DNA of 64,000 bases. Origin: Reichenbachiella sp. (lineage in GTDB: Bacteria > Bacteroidota > Bacteroidia > Cytophagales > Cyclobacteriaceae). Below the pieces are notes generated by a model. The model searched no databases. It was not told the DNA's origin and saw only the letters and a program-made list of their open reading frames with translations. Positions within the stretch are counted from its first letter, which is position 1. Each line of letters opens with the position of its first letter. The stretch covers positions 916,001-980,000 of the forward strand of contig NZ_JAWPMM010000001.1 of assembly GCF_033344935.1 (NCBI RefSeq), read 5' to 3'. This document shows, one piece after another, positions 35,827-46,169 of the stretch. Position numbers and translations under genes: made by a program.

Positions 35827-36255
35827 TTAACAAGAAATCTTATCCACTCTGTTTTGATGTCTGCCTCCTTCGAAGTCTGTAGAGATAAAGGCTGAAACCA
35901 TTTCTTTTGCTGAGTCTAATGAAACAAACCTAGCAGGAATGGCAATTACATTAGCGTTATTGTGTTGTCGCGCAAGTTCTGCTAAAGACTTATCCCAGCA
36001 AAGTGCGGCACGGATACCTTGGTGCTTGTTGGCCGTCATGGCCACACCATTTCCACTTCCACAGATTAAAATACCTAAGTCGTTTTTAGATTCCTCAACA
36101 GAACTGGCTAATGGATGCACATGGTCAGGATAATCCACAGAGTCGCCTGTATCTGTGCCAAAATTTTGAGTGGTATGTCCAGCCGCTTCCAGCATCTCAA
36201 TAATTTCCTTCTTGTATTCGTATCCAGCGTGGTCTCCTCCTATGGCAATTTTCAT
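35827..36255 (-). CDS. rpiB: Ribose 5-phosphate isomerase B
   Basis: A 142-residue RpiB with GGDHAGYEYK at the N-terminus and CGSGNGVAMTANK, the anion-binding and catalytic Cys region. It interconverts ribose- and ribulose-5-phosphate in the pentose phosphate pathway. Third gene of the glyA-tatC-rpiB operon, 23 bases after tatC. Confidence 0.94.
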   Translation of the reverse strand: MKIAIGGDHAGYEYKKEIIEMLEAAGHTTQNFGTDTGDSVDYPDHVHPLASSVEESKNDLGILICGSGNGVAMTANKHQGIRAALCWDKSLAELARQHNNANVIAIPARFVSLDSAKEMVSAFISTDFEGGRHQNRVDKISC

Positions 36256-36278
36256 GGTGTTGGGTTTTGATTATAAAA

Positions 36279-37115
36279 TTAATCTAAATCTCTTGAAATG
36301 TTTTTGAACGTTTTATTCGATATCATGATACTAAACTGATATAAACCAATCAACGGTATCGCAATTAGAATCTGGCTAAATGGGTCAGGTGGTGTAAGCA
36401 TGGCACCTAATAAAAAGATCACAACAATACCATGCTTTCTATAGGTTTTCATGATGTCCGGAGTTAATAAACCGGCCTTGGTCAAAAAGTAAACCACCAT
36501 AGGTAGTTGAAATAATAGTCCACATGCTAGTACCAATGTGGTTACTGTAGAAACGTATGATACAATATCAAACTCATTCAGAATTGATGGGTCTAGTTGA
36601 TAGTTGGCTAGAAAATTTACCGAAAGGGGAGTGAGGATCAAATAACCGAAAAGCACACCAATGGTAAATAATAGGCTTACATAAAAAACAGCTCCTCTAG
36701 CGAGTTTCCTTTCTTTGATGTAGAGGCCGGGACTTATGAATCTCCAAATTTCCCAAAAGGCATATGGAAAAGCTGCTATGATACCTACAGCAAACGAGGA
36801 GGTAATGTGCATCGTGAACTGTCCTGTCATCTGTCTGCTTTGGATGATAAACGGTAGTTTATCAATACAAAGCGCCTCTATTTGAATGAGGTCACCGATA
36901 TAGCAAAGCTGCTGATAGGTCCAGAAATCAACTCTTGAAGGCCCAAGGATCAGAGTACCAAATACAAATTCTTTTGAGACGAAAGCTGCAATGGTGAATA
37001 CACTAATAGCTATGAATGCACGTATGATGTGCCATCTCAATTCTTCGAGATGATCCAAAAAGGACATCTCTGTTTCTTCTGCTAGGTGTTGCTGATCCGC
37101 GGGCAGTTGCTGCAT
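36279..37115 (-). CDS. tatC: Sec-independent translocase TatC
   Basis: A 278-residue TatC with six helices. FLDHLEELRWHIIRA at the N-terminus and WEIWRFISPGLYIKERK are the conserved signal-peptide binding regions. It receives twin-arginine substrates at the inner membrane. tatA is not in the window. It begins 4 bases after glyA. Confidence 0.94.
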   Translation of the reverse strand: MQQLPADQQHLAEETEMSFLDHLEELRWHIIRAFIAISVFTIAAFVSKEFVFGTLILGPSRVDFWTYQQLCYIGDLIQIEALCIDKLPFIIQSRQMTGQFTMHITSSFAVGIIAAFPYAFWEIWRFISPGLYIKERKLARGAVFYVSLLFTIGVLFGYLILTPLSVNFLANYQLDPSILNEFDIVSYVSTVTTLVLACGLLFQLPMVVYFLTKAGLLTPDIMKTYRKHGIVVIFLLGAMLTPPDPFSQILIAIPLIGLYQFSIMISNKTFKNISRDLD

Positions 37116-37119
37116 GTAC

Positions 37120-38409
37120 TTATACTAGAGAATCTAAATGCTTGTATAACGGAAAGTCAGCCATCCAGTTGTTGACTTGTCCTCTTACCGAAGCAAGATT
37201 TTCTTCATTTTCAGGGTTCATCAAAACCGTATCGATCAGCTCAACAATTTTAGTCATGTCCGCCTCCTTCATACCTCTGGTAGTCACAGCTGCAGAACCT
37301 ACTCTAATTCCAGAAGTGACAAATGGTGATTTGTCATCGTAAGGAACCATATTTTTGTTGACAGTAATATCGGCTTTCACTAGCGCATTCTCGGCTAGCT
37401 TTCCAGTTAAGTCTTTAGATCTCAAATCGATCAATGCACAATGGTTGTCTGTTCCACCTGAGATCACATGGTAGCCCTTACTCATGAAAGCTTCTGCCAA
37501 GGCGCTCCCATTTTTCTGTACTTGAACCACGTAGTTCATATAGTCGTCAGACAAGGCTTCACCAAAGGCAATAGCTTTAGCAGCAATGATGTGCTCTAAA
37601 GGTCCGCCTTGAGTACCTGGGAAAACTCCAGAATCCAGTAATGCGGTCATTTTTCTCAATTCACCTTTTGGGTTTTTAAGTCCAAATGGATTCTCAAAAT
37701 CTTCTCTCATCAAGATCATACCGCCTCTAGGGCCTCTCAAAGTTTTGTGAGTTGTTGTGGTAATGATATGACAGTATTCCAATGGGTCGTTCAATAAGCC
37801 TCTTGCGATTAATCCAGCAGGGTGAGAAACATCTGCTAAAAGGATGGCTCCTACTTCATCAGCTACTTCTCTGAATTTGGCATAATCCCAATCTCTACTG
37901 TATGCCGAAGCACCACAGACGATCATTTTTGGCTTTTCTTTTTTTGCTACCTCTTCAAGCTGTGCATAGTCGATTCGACCAGTTTCTTGATCCACACCAT
38001 AGAAATGTGGTTCGTAAAGTTTTCCTGAAAAGTTGACAGGGGAACCGTGAGTCAAGTGACCTCCATGCGAAAGGTCAAATCCTAGGATTTTATCACCTGG
38101 CTTCAAACAAGCAAGCATCACCGCCGCATTAGCTTGAGCGCCGGAATGAGGCTGTACATTAGCCCATGTAGCACCAAACAATTCTTTGGCTCTATCAATA
38201 GCTATATTTTCAGTTTGATCAACAATTTCACATCCACCATAATATCTCTTGGCTGGCAGCCCTTCTGCATATTTGTTTGTCAATACACTTCCGGCGGCTT
38301 CCATCACCTGAGCGGAAACAAAATTTTCCGAAGCAATTAGCTCAAGGCCATTTTCCTGGCGTTGTCTTTCTTTTTCGATTAAGTCAAATACTTGTTGATC
38401 TCTCTGCAT
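37120..38409 (-). CDS. glyA: Serine hydroxymethyltransferase
   Basis: A 429-residue PLP enzyme. [14 protein letters not shown] holds the Schiff-base Lys; ASENFVS and [13 protein letters not shown] are substrate-binding landmarks. It converts serine and tetrahydrofolate to glycine and methylene-tetrahydrofolate. It is first in an operon with tatC and rpiB and has a strong phylum-type promoter. Confidence 0.97.
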   Translation of the reverse strand: MQRDQQVFDLIEKERQRQENGLELIASENFVSAQVMEAAGSVLTNKYAEGLPAKRYYGGCEIVDQTENIAIDRAKELFGATWANVQPHSGAQANAAVMLACLKPGDKILGFDLSHGGHLTHGSPVNFSGKLYEPHFYGVDQETGRIDYAQLEEVAKKEKPKMIVCGASAYSRDWDYAKFREVADEVGAILLADVSHPAGLIARGLLNDPLEYCHIITTTTHKTLRGPRGGMILMREDFENPFGLKNPKGELRKMTALLDSGVFPGTQGGPLEHIIAAKAIAFGEALSDDYMNYVVQVQKNGSALAEAFMSKGYHVISGGTDNHCALIDLRSKDLTGKLAENALVKADITVNKNMVPYDDKSPFVTSGIRVGSAAVTTRGMKEADMTKIVELIDTVLMNPENEENLASVRGQVNNWMADFPLYKHLDSLV

Positions 38410-38432
38410 GATTTATGAATTTCTATGAGGCG

Positions 38433-38463
38433 CAAAAATACGAGATGGCAGGATGTAAACAAA
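38433..38463 (-). promoter_or_regulatory. Promoter of glyA-tatC-rpiB
   Basis: On the minus strand TTTG (38460-38463), 19 bases, then TATTTTTG (38433-38440). Both boxes and the spacing match the Bacteroidota consensus. The leader is about 20 bases. Confidence 0.75.
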
Positions 38464-38674
38464 GAAATACGATGGGGTGAAGAAGAAAATTATAAGATTG
38501 GAAAAATTTGAATTGAAAAATGGAAATATCGTATGAATCTTATGTTTTATCCCCTTCGAATTGCGATATATTCCTTATATTTTCGAACTATTAGAAAAGG
38601 TCTTACTTGCAAAATTGAATAACTAGCGCTGTTCTTAATTGTGAAACCTAACGCAAGTCAATGAGCATTAGCCA

Positions 38675-41008
38675 ATGAGTGAGATAGATATCCAACAAAG
38701 CTTACTGAGCATAGTTAAGAACCCGATTTTCAGAATTGATAAATCGGGGCTGATATTGGAGTGTCATGTCCATAAGGATTTTGATTCACTGCCAATTTCT
38801 GAGAGACTCGTAGGTAGAAATATTAATCAATTCGATTATTTGCCCAATGGTGTAGATGTTGTAAGGTTTTGCCTGGAAAATCAAAAATCAGAAATTACAT
38901 TTTTTTCAGTCCCTGACAGCGATGGAGCTGAAAAGTATTTTGAAGTAGAGATAGAGCCGGCCTCACGATCTGAGGTAATCGCAATTGTAAAAGAGATTAC
39001 CCATAGGAAAAAACAGGAAGCCGAGCTGATTCAGTATTATAATCTTATTCAGAATATTTATCAAGGAACAGCAGCTTCTACAGGTCGAACTTTTTTAGAT
39101 CATTTAACTCAGCAGCTTTGCAAAGCTTTCAACGGAGATTTTTCATTCATTGCTTTGTTTGAGAAAAAGGAGTTGAAAATGGTGTCTTTTTCAACTCATA
39201 ACAAAATATTAGAGCAGGAATCGTGTGGTATAGAAGCGTCACCTTTTGCAAACCTTCATCATGAGGATATTATTAGTGTTCCAGCTGATTGTCAGTTGGT
39301 TTTTCCAAATTTTGAACTCTTTCAAAAAAGAGATATTCAAGGTTTAATTGCGGTTCCTTTGTTTTACCCTGAGAACAATAAAAAGGCAGCGGGAGTGATG
39401 TGTGTGATGTTTCAAAAGTATTATCACACATTCCAGCACTATGAGAAAATCCTCAAAATATTTTCGACCAGAGCTGCTACAGAACTTGATCGACTACGTC
39501 GAACAAAGCAGTTGGAGGATAGTGAAGAAAAATTTAAGGCGATGTACCTCAATACACCAGCCTTATTCAACTCTGTAGATGCGGAAGGAAGAATTGCTGA
39601 AGTTGGTGATTATTTCCTTGAAGCTACAGGCTATACTCGTGAGGAGGTAACTGGTAAAATGGCTTTTGATTTCCTGACGCCAGAATCTAAAACTTATGGT
39701 TTAACAAAGGTTTTCCCCGAGTATGTTAAAACTGGCTATTGTAAGGATATCCCATTTCAGTTTGTGAAAAAAAATGGGGGAATTATGGATGTACTATTTT
39801 CGTCTGTTGTTGTCAAAGATAAGGCTGGTAATTTCCTGAAGTCGTTGACCAGTTTGCAGGATGTTACGGATGTCAATAATCGCCGGAGAGAAATTATTAG
39901 AAGTGAATCTAAAGTTTCCGAAGATGCTCAAAGATTGCAGTCTCTTTTTGATCATTCACCAGTTGGAATAATCATACATTCCAAAGGCGTAATAAAAAAA
40001 ATAAATGCGGAGGCTGTAAGACTTACAAAGGCCAAATCTGCTAAGGAGATTCTAGGTAAAAGCCCGATGGATTTTATCCATCCGGACTCTCATGACGTGG
40101 CAAGCCAACGAATTCATAACATTTATACTAAAAAAACAGCTCATAAGAATGAGCAGAAGTTTGTATGTATGGATGGAAGTGTGATTTGGGTAGAAGCCAT
40201 GGGGACACTGATTTCTTTTGAAGGAGAGCCTGCAGTACAAATCGCTATTTATGATATTACAGATAGGAAATTGGCTCAGGAGAAGGTTCTGGAAAATGAA
40301 AAGAACCTGCAAAGTCTGAATGAGCACCTAACCAGACAAAATAATCAACTGGAAGAGTTTGCACATATAGCATCGCATAATTTGAGAGCACCTATTACCA
40401 ACATGATGTCTTTGATTCAAATAAAAGAAAGTGATCAAGACGAAGCTACTGAGCAATTTGTTTGGGAAAACCTGAAAAAAGGGGTGGCTAATTTGGATGA
40501 AACGATAGTGGAACTCAATGAGGTGGTGAAAACTTCATGGGAACTGGATAAGAGAAAGAGAAAGGTTAAGTTATCAAGAGTGCTCAACAAGATTCTATCG
40601 AGCATTAAGAATGAAATGTTAGAAACTGGAGGAAGGGTAGAAGGAGATTTTACTGCTTTTGATTCAATCACATACCCAAAGGTTTACATTGAAAGTATTT
40701 TAATTAACTTGATAACCAATGGATTGAAATATGCTCATCCAGAGCGTCCTCCAATAGTCAAGGTTAGAAGCTTCATCAAAAATGGGATTAAATGCTTAGA
40801 GGTGAAGGATAATGGGCTTGGTATAGATCTGAGCAAGTATAGAGATAAGATTTTTGGACTTAGGAAGACATTTCACAATCATCCCGAAGCTCGCGGGGTA
40901 GGGTTATTCATCACCAAAGCCCAGGTCGAGTCTATGGGTGGAGTGATTAGAGTTGAGAGTAAAATAGGTGAAGGATCGAATTTTATTATTAATTTTGGAA
41001 CAGAGTGA
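38675..41008 (+). CDS. Multi-PAS/GAF soluble histidine kinase
   Basis: A 777-residue kinase with no membrane helix. Order by eye: PAS-like (about 10-115), GAF (about 125-285), PAS (about 290-410), PAS (about 425-545), a HisKA-like segment with H568 in IASHNLRAP, and an HATPase domain (N box NLITNGLKYAHPE, G boxes DNGLGID and GVGLFI). It should sense cytoplasmic cues such as redox state or small ligands. The receiver gene at 41066 follows by 57 bases. H-box and N-box match those of the kinase at 13384, so the two kinases are related. Confidence 0.88.
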   Translation: MSEIDIQQSLLSIVKNPIFRIDKSGLILECHVHKDFDSLPISERLVGRNINQFDYLPNGVDVVRFCLENQKSEITFFSVPDSDGAEKYFEVEIEPASRSEVIAIVKEITHRKKQEAELIQYYNLIQNIYQGTAASTGRTFLDHLTQQLCKAFNGDFSFIALFEKKELKMVSFSTHNKILEQESCGIEASPFANLHHEDIISVPADCQLVFPNFELFQKRDIQGLIAVPLFYPENNKKAAGVMCVMFQKYYHTFQHYEKILKIFSTRAATELDRLRRTKQLEDSEEKFKAMYLNTPALFNSVDAEGRIAEVGDYFLEATGYTREEVTGKMAFDFLTPESKTYGLTKVFPEYVKTGYCKDIPFQFVKKNGGIMDVLFSSVVVKDKAGNFLKSLTSLQDVTDVNNRRREIIRSESKVSEDAQRLQSLFDHSPVGIIIHSKGVIKKINAEAVRLTKAKSAKEILGKSPMDFIHPDSHDVASQRIHNIYTKKTAHKNEQKFVCMDGSVIWVEAMGTLISFEGEPAVQIAIYDITDRKLAQEKVLENEKNLQSLNEHLTRQNNQLEEFAHIASHNLRAPITNMMSLIQIKESDQDEATEQFVWENLKKGVANLDETIVELNEVVKTSWELDKRKRKVKLSRVLNKILSSIKNEMLETGGRVEGDFTAFDSITYPKVYIESILINLITNGLKYAHPERPPIVKVRSFIKNGIKCLEVKDNGLGIDLSKYRDKIFGLRKTFHNHPEARGVGLFITKAQVESMGGVIRVESKIGEGSNFIINFGTE

Positions 41009-41065
41009 AATTAAAGCACTTACAACCAGCTAAAACGTAGCGCTTTATTTTAGGAATAGCAGTAA

Positions 41066-41464
41066 ATGAGCGAAAAAAAGAAAATTGCAGTAATCGATGA
41101 TGATGAAGTTTTTCAACTGATCATCAAGAAGCAAATCGAGATGAAGAATATCGAATGCGATATCCTGAACTTTTTTAATGGTCAGGAGGCGATCGATTTT
41201 TTCAAAAAATTGGAAACCGAAGGGGCCAATGGAAACGCGCCTGACTTAGTCATGTTGGATGTGAACATGCCGGTAAAAGATGGATGGGGTTTCCTTGAGG
41301 ATTATGCACATATTTCTACTGATATAAAAAGTAAAATCAGTCTTTACATGGTGACGTCTTCTGTCATTCAATCCGATATTGATAGAGCTGGAAGCAATGA
41401 AGATATTGTAGGTTTTGTAAGCAAGCCGCTAACCAATGAGAAATTAGAAGAGATTTTCTCATAG
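41066..41464 (+). CDS. Stand-alone CheY-like receiver
   Basis: A 132-residue receiver with DDD at 11-13, phosphoacceptor D65 in VMLDVNMP and the Lys in FVSKPLT. No output domain. It is the likely partner of the kinase at 38675 and closely resembles the receiver at 12931 in its MPVxxGxxFLE segment. Confidence 0.88.
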   Translation: MSEKKKIAVIDDDEVFQLIIKKQIEMKNIECDILNFFNGQEAIDFFKKLETEGANGNAPDLVMLDVNMPVKDGWGFLEDYAHISTDIKSKISLYMVTSSVIQSDIDRAGSNEDIVGFVSKPLTNEKLEEIFS

Positions 41465-41488
41465 ACTTTCTTAAGCCCTCTTAGTTGT

Positions 41489-42517
41489 TTATTCTTCTCT
41501 TTCGAAGTAGAGGGTGTAAAAATTCTGCTTTCTATTTTCGTCGAATCCTCGTTCAATGTTGTGGCGGTTGCCATGGACATATACATGAAAATTTTTGTCA
41601 AGCTTAATCACGGACCGAATGAAACGCTTGGTATTTTTTATCGCAGGTTTAGAAATGTCGAAGTGCTCAAGATTCAATTCTGGGTGTTCAACTTGTTTCT
41701 TTTCTTGAAAATTTTCGAAATGTTCAATGAGTTCTGGTGCCTGGAGTATCTTTTCCTGATAGTCAGACTGGTCGAACTGATCATTTGCTTTTATATAATC
41801 TATAGATTCATTGACAAAAGCGATTTTTTCAGTTTTGGTCTGACCAGCAAAAGCTTCTTGGGCAAACTCCTGCATATTGTTGATAATACTCTGGGTGTGA
41901 AAATACTCATCGTTAAAAGGTTCTACTCCAAGAAAATCTTTTTGCCAATATTGAGCGTTACTTGATTTGTTGGTTTTATCCACCATCATGGTTTGATAGC
42001 CATTTTCTTGATCGGTGTTAAAAATGATAAGCCCTTTATCCAACTTATTGATGCTAATTCCCTCTTCGCTGCTAATATCAAAAACGCCACCATGACCCAT
42101 AATTTTGATATAGGTGTCTTTGTTTTCTACTTTGAAAATACCAATAGCATCTGTGATCTCATCTCCCAACACACAATCTTCGAAATAAGTGACCATCACA
42201 TCACCGTCTTTTATATTCTGATTTCTAGAATGTGTGTAGAGGTGTTTAGCTATCTCAATTGATTTCTCATGTAGGTGGTTTGGAGAGTCAAATATGGCTT
42301 TCACGTAGCTATAAACTTCATTGTACTCCAATGAAGTCTCATGTGTGAATCTAAATCGTTCTTCCACTTTGAATGACTTAAAAAAATACTTAACCAAGAG
42401 TTGATTCAAGTCACGGTCAGCAATGTTTAGTGCTTGAGAAGAGCTAATTAGTCCATCGTCTTCGGTGATTTTGTGGATGGCAAGTGACTTGAGTACGACT
42501 TCTGAAGAAATGTCCAT
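41489..42517 (-). CDS. Nucleoid-associated protein, YejK/NdpA family
   Basis: A 342-residue protein with the pattern of 37-kDa nucleoid-associated proteins (Pfam NA37): HKITEDDGLISSSQALN near the start, ITDAIGIFKVENKDTYI in the middle and LIIFNTDQENGYQTM after. Relatives bind DNA or the nucleoid with unclear function. In some phage-defence contexts they occur with nucleases, but here the neighbours are a receiver gene (convergent) and sugar genes. A 14-base palindrome, AAATCAATTGATTT (42531-42544), lies just upstream. Confidence 0.75.
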   Translation of the reverse strand: MDISSEVVLKSLAIHKITEDDGLISSSQALNIADRDLNQLLVKYFFKSFKVEERFRFTHETSLEYNEVYSYVKAIFDSPNHLHEKSIEIAKHLYTHSRNQNIKDGDVMVTYFEDCVLGDEITDAIGIFKVENKDTYIKIMGHGGVFDISSEEGISINKLDKGLIIFNTDQENGYQTMMVDKTNKSSNAQYWQKDFLGVEPFNDEYFHTQSIINNMQEFAQEAFAGQTKTEKIAFVNESIDYIKANDQFDQSDYQEKILQAPELIEHFENFQEKKQVEHPELNLEHFDISKPAIKNTKRFIRSVIKLDKNFHVYVHGNRHNIERGFDENRKQNFYTLYFEREE

Positions 42518-42582
42518 GGGAAATCAATTGATTTTAAAGAATTCAAATTAGGGAGTAATTGACTCCAAATCCAAAAAGAAAA

Positions 42583-43614
42583 TTACTTATTGAGGTAAGC
42601 ACCAGATTTGATATCGGCTAACCATTGTTGATTTGCTAAATACCAATCTACAGTTTTTTCAAGCCCTTCCTTAAACTGCAAGGATGGTTGCCAATTGAGT
42701 TCCTTTGAAATTTTAGAGGAATCGATGGCATATCTGTGGTCATGCCCTGCGCGATCGGTTACAAACGTGATGAGGGTTTCGCAAGTACCAGGAGTTCTGT
42801 TCAATTTCTTGTCCATGATTTGACAAAGAAGTTTGACTAAATCAATGTTTTTCCATTCATTGAATCCACCAATGTTATAAGTTTCACCAATCTTCCCTCT
42901 GTGGAAAACAGCATCAATGGCCGTGACATGATCATGAACAAATAACCAGTCTCTGATATTTTCACCTTTACCATAAACAGGTAATGGTTTTTTATCAATT
43001 ATGTTTTGTATACAAAGTGGGATTAGTTTTTCAGGAAACTGATTTGGGCCATAGTTATTGGAGCAATTGGAAATTACAATGGGTAATTTGTACGTATTGC
43101 TATAGGCTCTAACAAAGTGATCTGAACTAGCTTTAGATGCAGAATACGGCGATTGTGGATCGTAGGCTGTGGTCTCGTAAAAAAACTCTCCGTCATCCAA
43201 AGACCCATACACTTCATCAGTAGAAATATGGTAAAACAGTTTGTTGGTGAAGTTGTCTTTCCAGAAGTTTCTACAGCTATTTAGAAGATTTACCGTTCCG
43301 ATGATATTGGTGTTGACAAAAGCCAAAGGATCTTCAATGGAACGATCCACATGTGACTCGGCTGCGAAGTGAATGACACTATCAAACTCGTGGTCATTAA
43401 AAAGCCGGTCTATCAGACTACTATCACAAATGTCTCCTTGAATAAAATGATAGTTAGCGGAATTTTCGACCTCTATTAAATTATTGGGATTACCTGCATA
43501 GGTGAGTTTATCCAGATTGAAAATCTCATAGCTAGGATATTGACTAACAAAATATTTAACGGCATGCGATCCTATAAATCCAGCCCCACCCGTAATTAAT
43601 ATTTTTTTCGTCAT
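42583..43614 (-). CDS. rfbB: dTDP-glucose 4,6-dehydratase
   Basis: A 343-residue short-chain dehydrogenase-type enzyme: ITGGAGFIGSH (NAD site), STDEVYGSL with the catalytic Thr-Asp-Glu, and YSASKASSD with the YxxxK pair. This set is diagnostic of RfbB/RmlB. It makes the 4-keto-6-deoxy intermediate for rhamnose-type sugars. The ATG at 43614 fits the family start; a 12-codon extension overlaps galE. The other rml genes are not in the window. Confidence 0.92.
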   Translation of the reverse strand: MTKKILITGGAGFIGSHAVKYFVSQYPSYEIFNLDKLTYAGNPNNLIEVENSANYHFIQGDICDSSLIDRLFNDHEFDSVIHFAAESHVDRSIEDPLAFVNTNIIGTVNLLNSCRNFWKDNFTNKLFYHISTDEVYGSLDDGEFFYETTAYDPQSPYSASKASSDHFVRAYSNTYKLPIVISNCSNNYGPNQFPEKLIPLCIQNIIDKKPLPVYGKGENIRDWLFVHDHVTAIDAVFHRGKIGETYNIGGFNEWKNIDLVKLLCQIMDKKLNRTPGTCETLITFVTDRAGHDHRYAIDSSKISKELNWQPSLQFKEGLEKTVDWYLANQQWLADIKSGAYLNK

Positions 43615-43621
43615 AAGCGAT

Positions 43622-44629
43622 CTATAGTGTCTTTTGCCAATTCCAGGCATCCAATAAGGATTGTTCTAGGCTAATTTCCGCTTCCCATCCAAGGAGTTCT
43701 TTTGACTTCTTTGCATCTGCATAGACAGCTTCTACATCACCACCTCTTCTGTCTCCGAGGGTGTAATTTAGCTTTTGCCCAGTTGATTTTTCAAATGAAT
43801 TAATTAACTCCAGTACTGTGTTTCCATTGCCAGTTCCAATGTTTACGGCTTCACAAGTGCCTTCGTTCTTATTGATCAAAAATTCTAGAGCTTTGATATG
43901 TGCTTTGGCCAAGTCAGTCACATGGATGAAGTCTCTAACACAGCTGCCATCTTTGGTGTTGTAGTCGTTGCCAAAAACGGTTAAGCTCTCCCTTATCCCC
44001 GCTGCAGTTTGTGTAATAAACGGAACTAAGTTGCTGGGAACTCCTAAAGGTAATTCACCAATCAAGGAAGTTTCATGTGCCCCAATGGGGTTGAAATATC
44101 TCAGTAAGATTGATTTGTAATTTTTATCTGCTTTGGATAGATCCTGAATAATCTTTTCGCAGATGATTTTGGTTGTGCCATAAGGCGATTCTGCACTCTT
44201 AATTTGAGCAGATTCATCTACTGGCAATCGATCTGGCGTGCCATATACAGTACATGAAGAGGAGAATACCAGATTAGAACAATTTTGCTTTTGAGACACT
44301 TCCAAAATGGCAGTCAGACCTCCGATGTTATTTTCGTAATACTTCAGAGGTTCGTTGACAGACTCACCGACGGCTTTATAGGCAGCAAAATGAATAATTC
44401 CATTTATTTTTTGCTCGGTGAATATTTGGTTTAGCAATTCTTTATCCCTACAATCTCCCTCGTAGAAAACCACAGATTGGTTTACAATTTTCTCAATTCT
44501 ATCCTTTATCCAAGGTTCTGAATTACTAAGGTTGTCTAAAATAATTGGGGTAAAACCTGAATTTATTAGTTCAACGCAGGTGTGCGAACCAATAAATCCA
44601 AGCCCTCCTGTTACTAGGATGTTTTTCAT
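43622..44629 (-). CDS. galE: UDP-glucose 4-epimerase
   Basis: A 335-residue epimerase with GGLGFIGSH (NAD site), SSSCTVYG and YGTTK (YxxxK). IGAHETSLIGE and NLVPFITQ are typical GalE segments. It interconverts UDP-glucose and UDP-galactose for glycan synthesis. It lies between ugd (2 bases) and rfbB (7 bases) in one operon. Confidence 0.93.
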   Translation of the reverse strand: MKNILVTGGLGFIGSHTCVELINSGFTPIILDNLSNSEPWIKDRIEKIVNQSVVFYEGDCRDKELLNQIFTEQKINGIIHFAAYKAVGESVNEPLKYYENNIGGLTAILEVSQKQNCSNLVFSSSCTVYGTPDRLPVDESAQIKSAESPYGTTKIICEKIIQDLSKADKNYKSILLRYFNPIGAHETSLIGELPLGVPSNLVPFITQTAAGIRESLTVFGNDYNTKDGSCVRDFIHVTDLAKAHIKALEFLINKNEGTCEAVNIGTGNGNTVLELINSFEKSTGQKLNYTLGDRRGGDVEAVYADAKKSKELLGWEAEISLEQSLLDAWNWQKTL

Positions 44630-44631
44630 TT

Positions 44632-45945
44632 TTATTTATTAACAGTTGCTCGCCCTATACTGTGGTAGGTATAACCAAGCTCTGCCATGGTTTCTGTGTT
44701 ATAAAGATTTCTACCATCAAAGATTAGTTTATTCTTTAATGTTCCATCTAACTTAGAAAAGTCTGGGGTTCGGAATACTGGCCATTCGGTCATGATAAGA
44801 AGTGCATCGGCATCCTTGGCAGCATCATACTCGTCGTTGCAAAACTCAATTTGGTCTCCAAATACCTCTTTAACGTTTTCCATAGCTTCTGGATCATAAG
44901 TTTTGACTTTTGCTCCAGCCGCGAGTAACTCTTTTATATTCAACAAAGCCGGTGCTTCTCTGATATCATCAGTATAAGGCTTGAAAGCAAGCCCCCAAAC
45001 TGCAAAAGTTTTACCTGATAAATCTCCATTGTAATGAGCTTTGATTCTTTCGATCAATTTCATTTTCTGAGATTCATTTTTATTCATGACAGCTGTCAGT
45101 ATTTCGAAGTTGTAATCCACTTCTTTAGCAGATTTGGCTAGTGCTTGAACGTCTTTAGGAAAGCAGCTACCTCCATATCCTATACCTGCAAAAAGGAATC
45201 TTTTTCCAATTCTTGAATCGGTGCCCACGCCCTTTCTAACTGCATCTACATCCGCACCCACCAATTCACACATATTGGCGATTTCGTTCATGAAAGTAAT
45301 TTTAGTGGCTAAGAATGAGTTCGCCGCATATTTGGTCAATTCTGCAGATTTCTCATCCATTACGATGATTGGATTGCCTTGTCTAACCAAAGGAGCATAA
45401 AGATCATCCATGATCTTTTTAGCTCGATCAGAAGAAGTGCCGATCACTACTCTGTCAGGCTTCATGAAATCATCGAGAGCAACGCCCTCTCTTAGGAATT
45501 CAGGATTTGAAACAACGTCAAAATCTACTTTCGCTCCTTTTTTGATATTAGCAGTAACTTTTTCTGCCGTGCCAACAGGTACAGTGCTTTTATCGACAAT
45601 TACTGTGTAATTTTCCAACAATGGGCCTAGTTCATCGGCTACTCCTAAGATATATTTAAGATCTGCCGAGCCATCCTCTCCTGGAGGTGTTGGTAGAGCT
45701 AAGAATATTATTTTAGCATCCTTTATTCCTTCGGCTAAGTTTGTAGTGAACTCTAGTCTCCCTTGTTTGATGTTTCTTTCAAATAGTAAATCAAGGCCTG
45801 GTTCATAGATAGGCATGATTTTATTTTTTAGTTTTTCAACTTTTTTCTCATCAATATCTATACAGGTAACATGATTCCCTGTTTCTGCAAAACAAGTTCC
45901 TGTAACCAATCCTACGTATCCAGTTCCTACTACAGCAATTTTCAT
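44632..45945 (-). CDS. ugd: UDP-glucose 6-dehydrogenase
   Basis: A 437-residue enzyme that oxidises UDP-glucose to UDP-glucuronate. GTGYVGLVTGTCFAE is the NAD site and GYGGSCFPKD holds the catalytic Cys. First gene in ugd-galE-rfbB, which together supply sugar nucleotides for surface polysaccharide. A -7 box is found 24 bases upstream. Confidence 0.94.
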   Translation of the reverse strand: MKIAVVGTGYVGLVTGTCFAETGNHVTCIDIDEKKVEKLKNKIMPIYEPGLDLLFERNIKQGRLEFTTNLAEGIKDAKIIFLALPTPPGEDGSADLKYILGVADELGPLLENYTVIVDKSTVPVGTAEKVTANIKKGAKVDFDVVSNPEFLREGVALDDFMKPDRVVIGTSSDRAKKIMDDLYAPLVRQGNPIIVMDEKSAELTKYAANSFLATKITFMNEIANMCELVGADVDAVRKGVGTDSRIGKRFLFAGIGYGGSCFPKDVQALAKSAKEVDYNFEILTAVMNKNESQKMKLIERIKAHYNGDLSGKTFAVWGLAFKPYTDDIREAPALLNIKELLAAGAKVKTYDPEAMENVKEVFGDQIEFCNDEYDAAKDADALLIMTEWPVFRTPDFSKLDGTLKNKLIFDGRNLYNTETMAELGYTYHSIGRATVNK

Positions 45946-45969
45946 ATTCTAAGTCAATTTTTAAAGGCG

Positions 45970-45977
45970 CAAAAATA
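45970..45977 (-). promoter_or_regulatory. Putative -7 box of ugd-galE-rfbB
   Basis: TATTTTTG on the minus strand, 24 bases before the ugd ATG. No TTTG is found at 19 bases; the closest CAA on the plus strand is 25 bases away, so the -33 box is weak. Confidence 0.45.
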
Positions 45978-46169
45978 AAGCGAAAGGTTTAATATTTGGA
46001 ATCAATCGTGCATTAATAAGTAATTTTTATAGATAACTATTCTAGTGTCGTCTGACCTAATTTTATGAATCTTTTCCCGAGGTAAAGAAACAATATTCAA
46101 ACCGAAGAGCATATATGGCGAAAATATTTTTTAATATTGCTGTTAACAATTGATAACCAACAAGATAAG

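Noticed and set aside
42531-42544. AAATCAATTGATTT palindrome before the nucleoid-associated protein gene
   Set aside because: AT-rich palindromes of this length are common by chance; no promoter box is placed with it.
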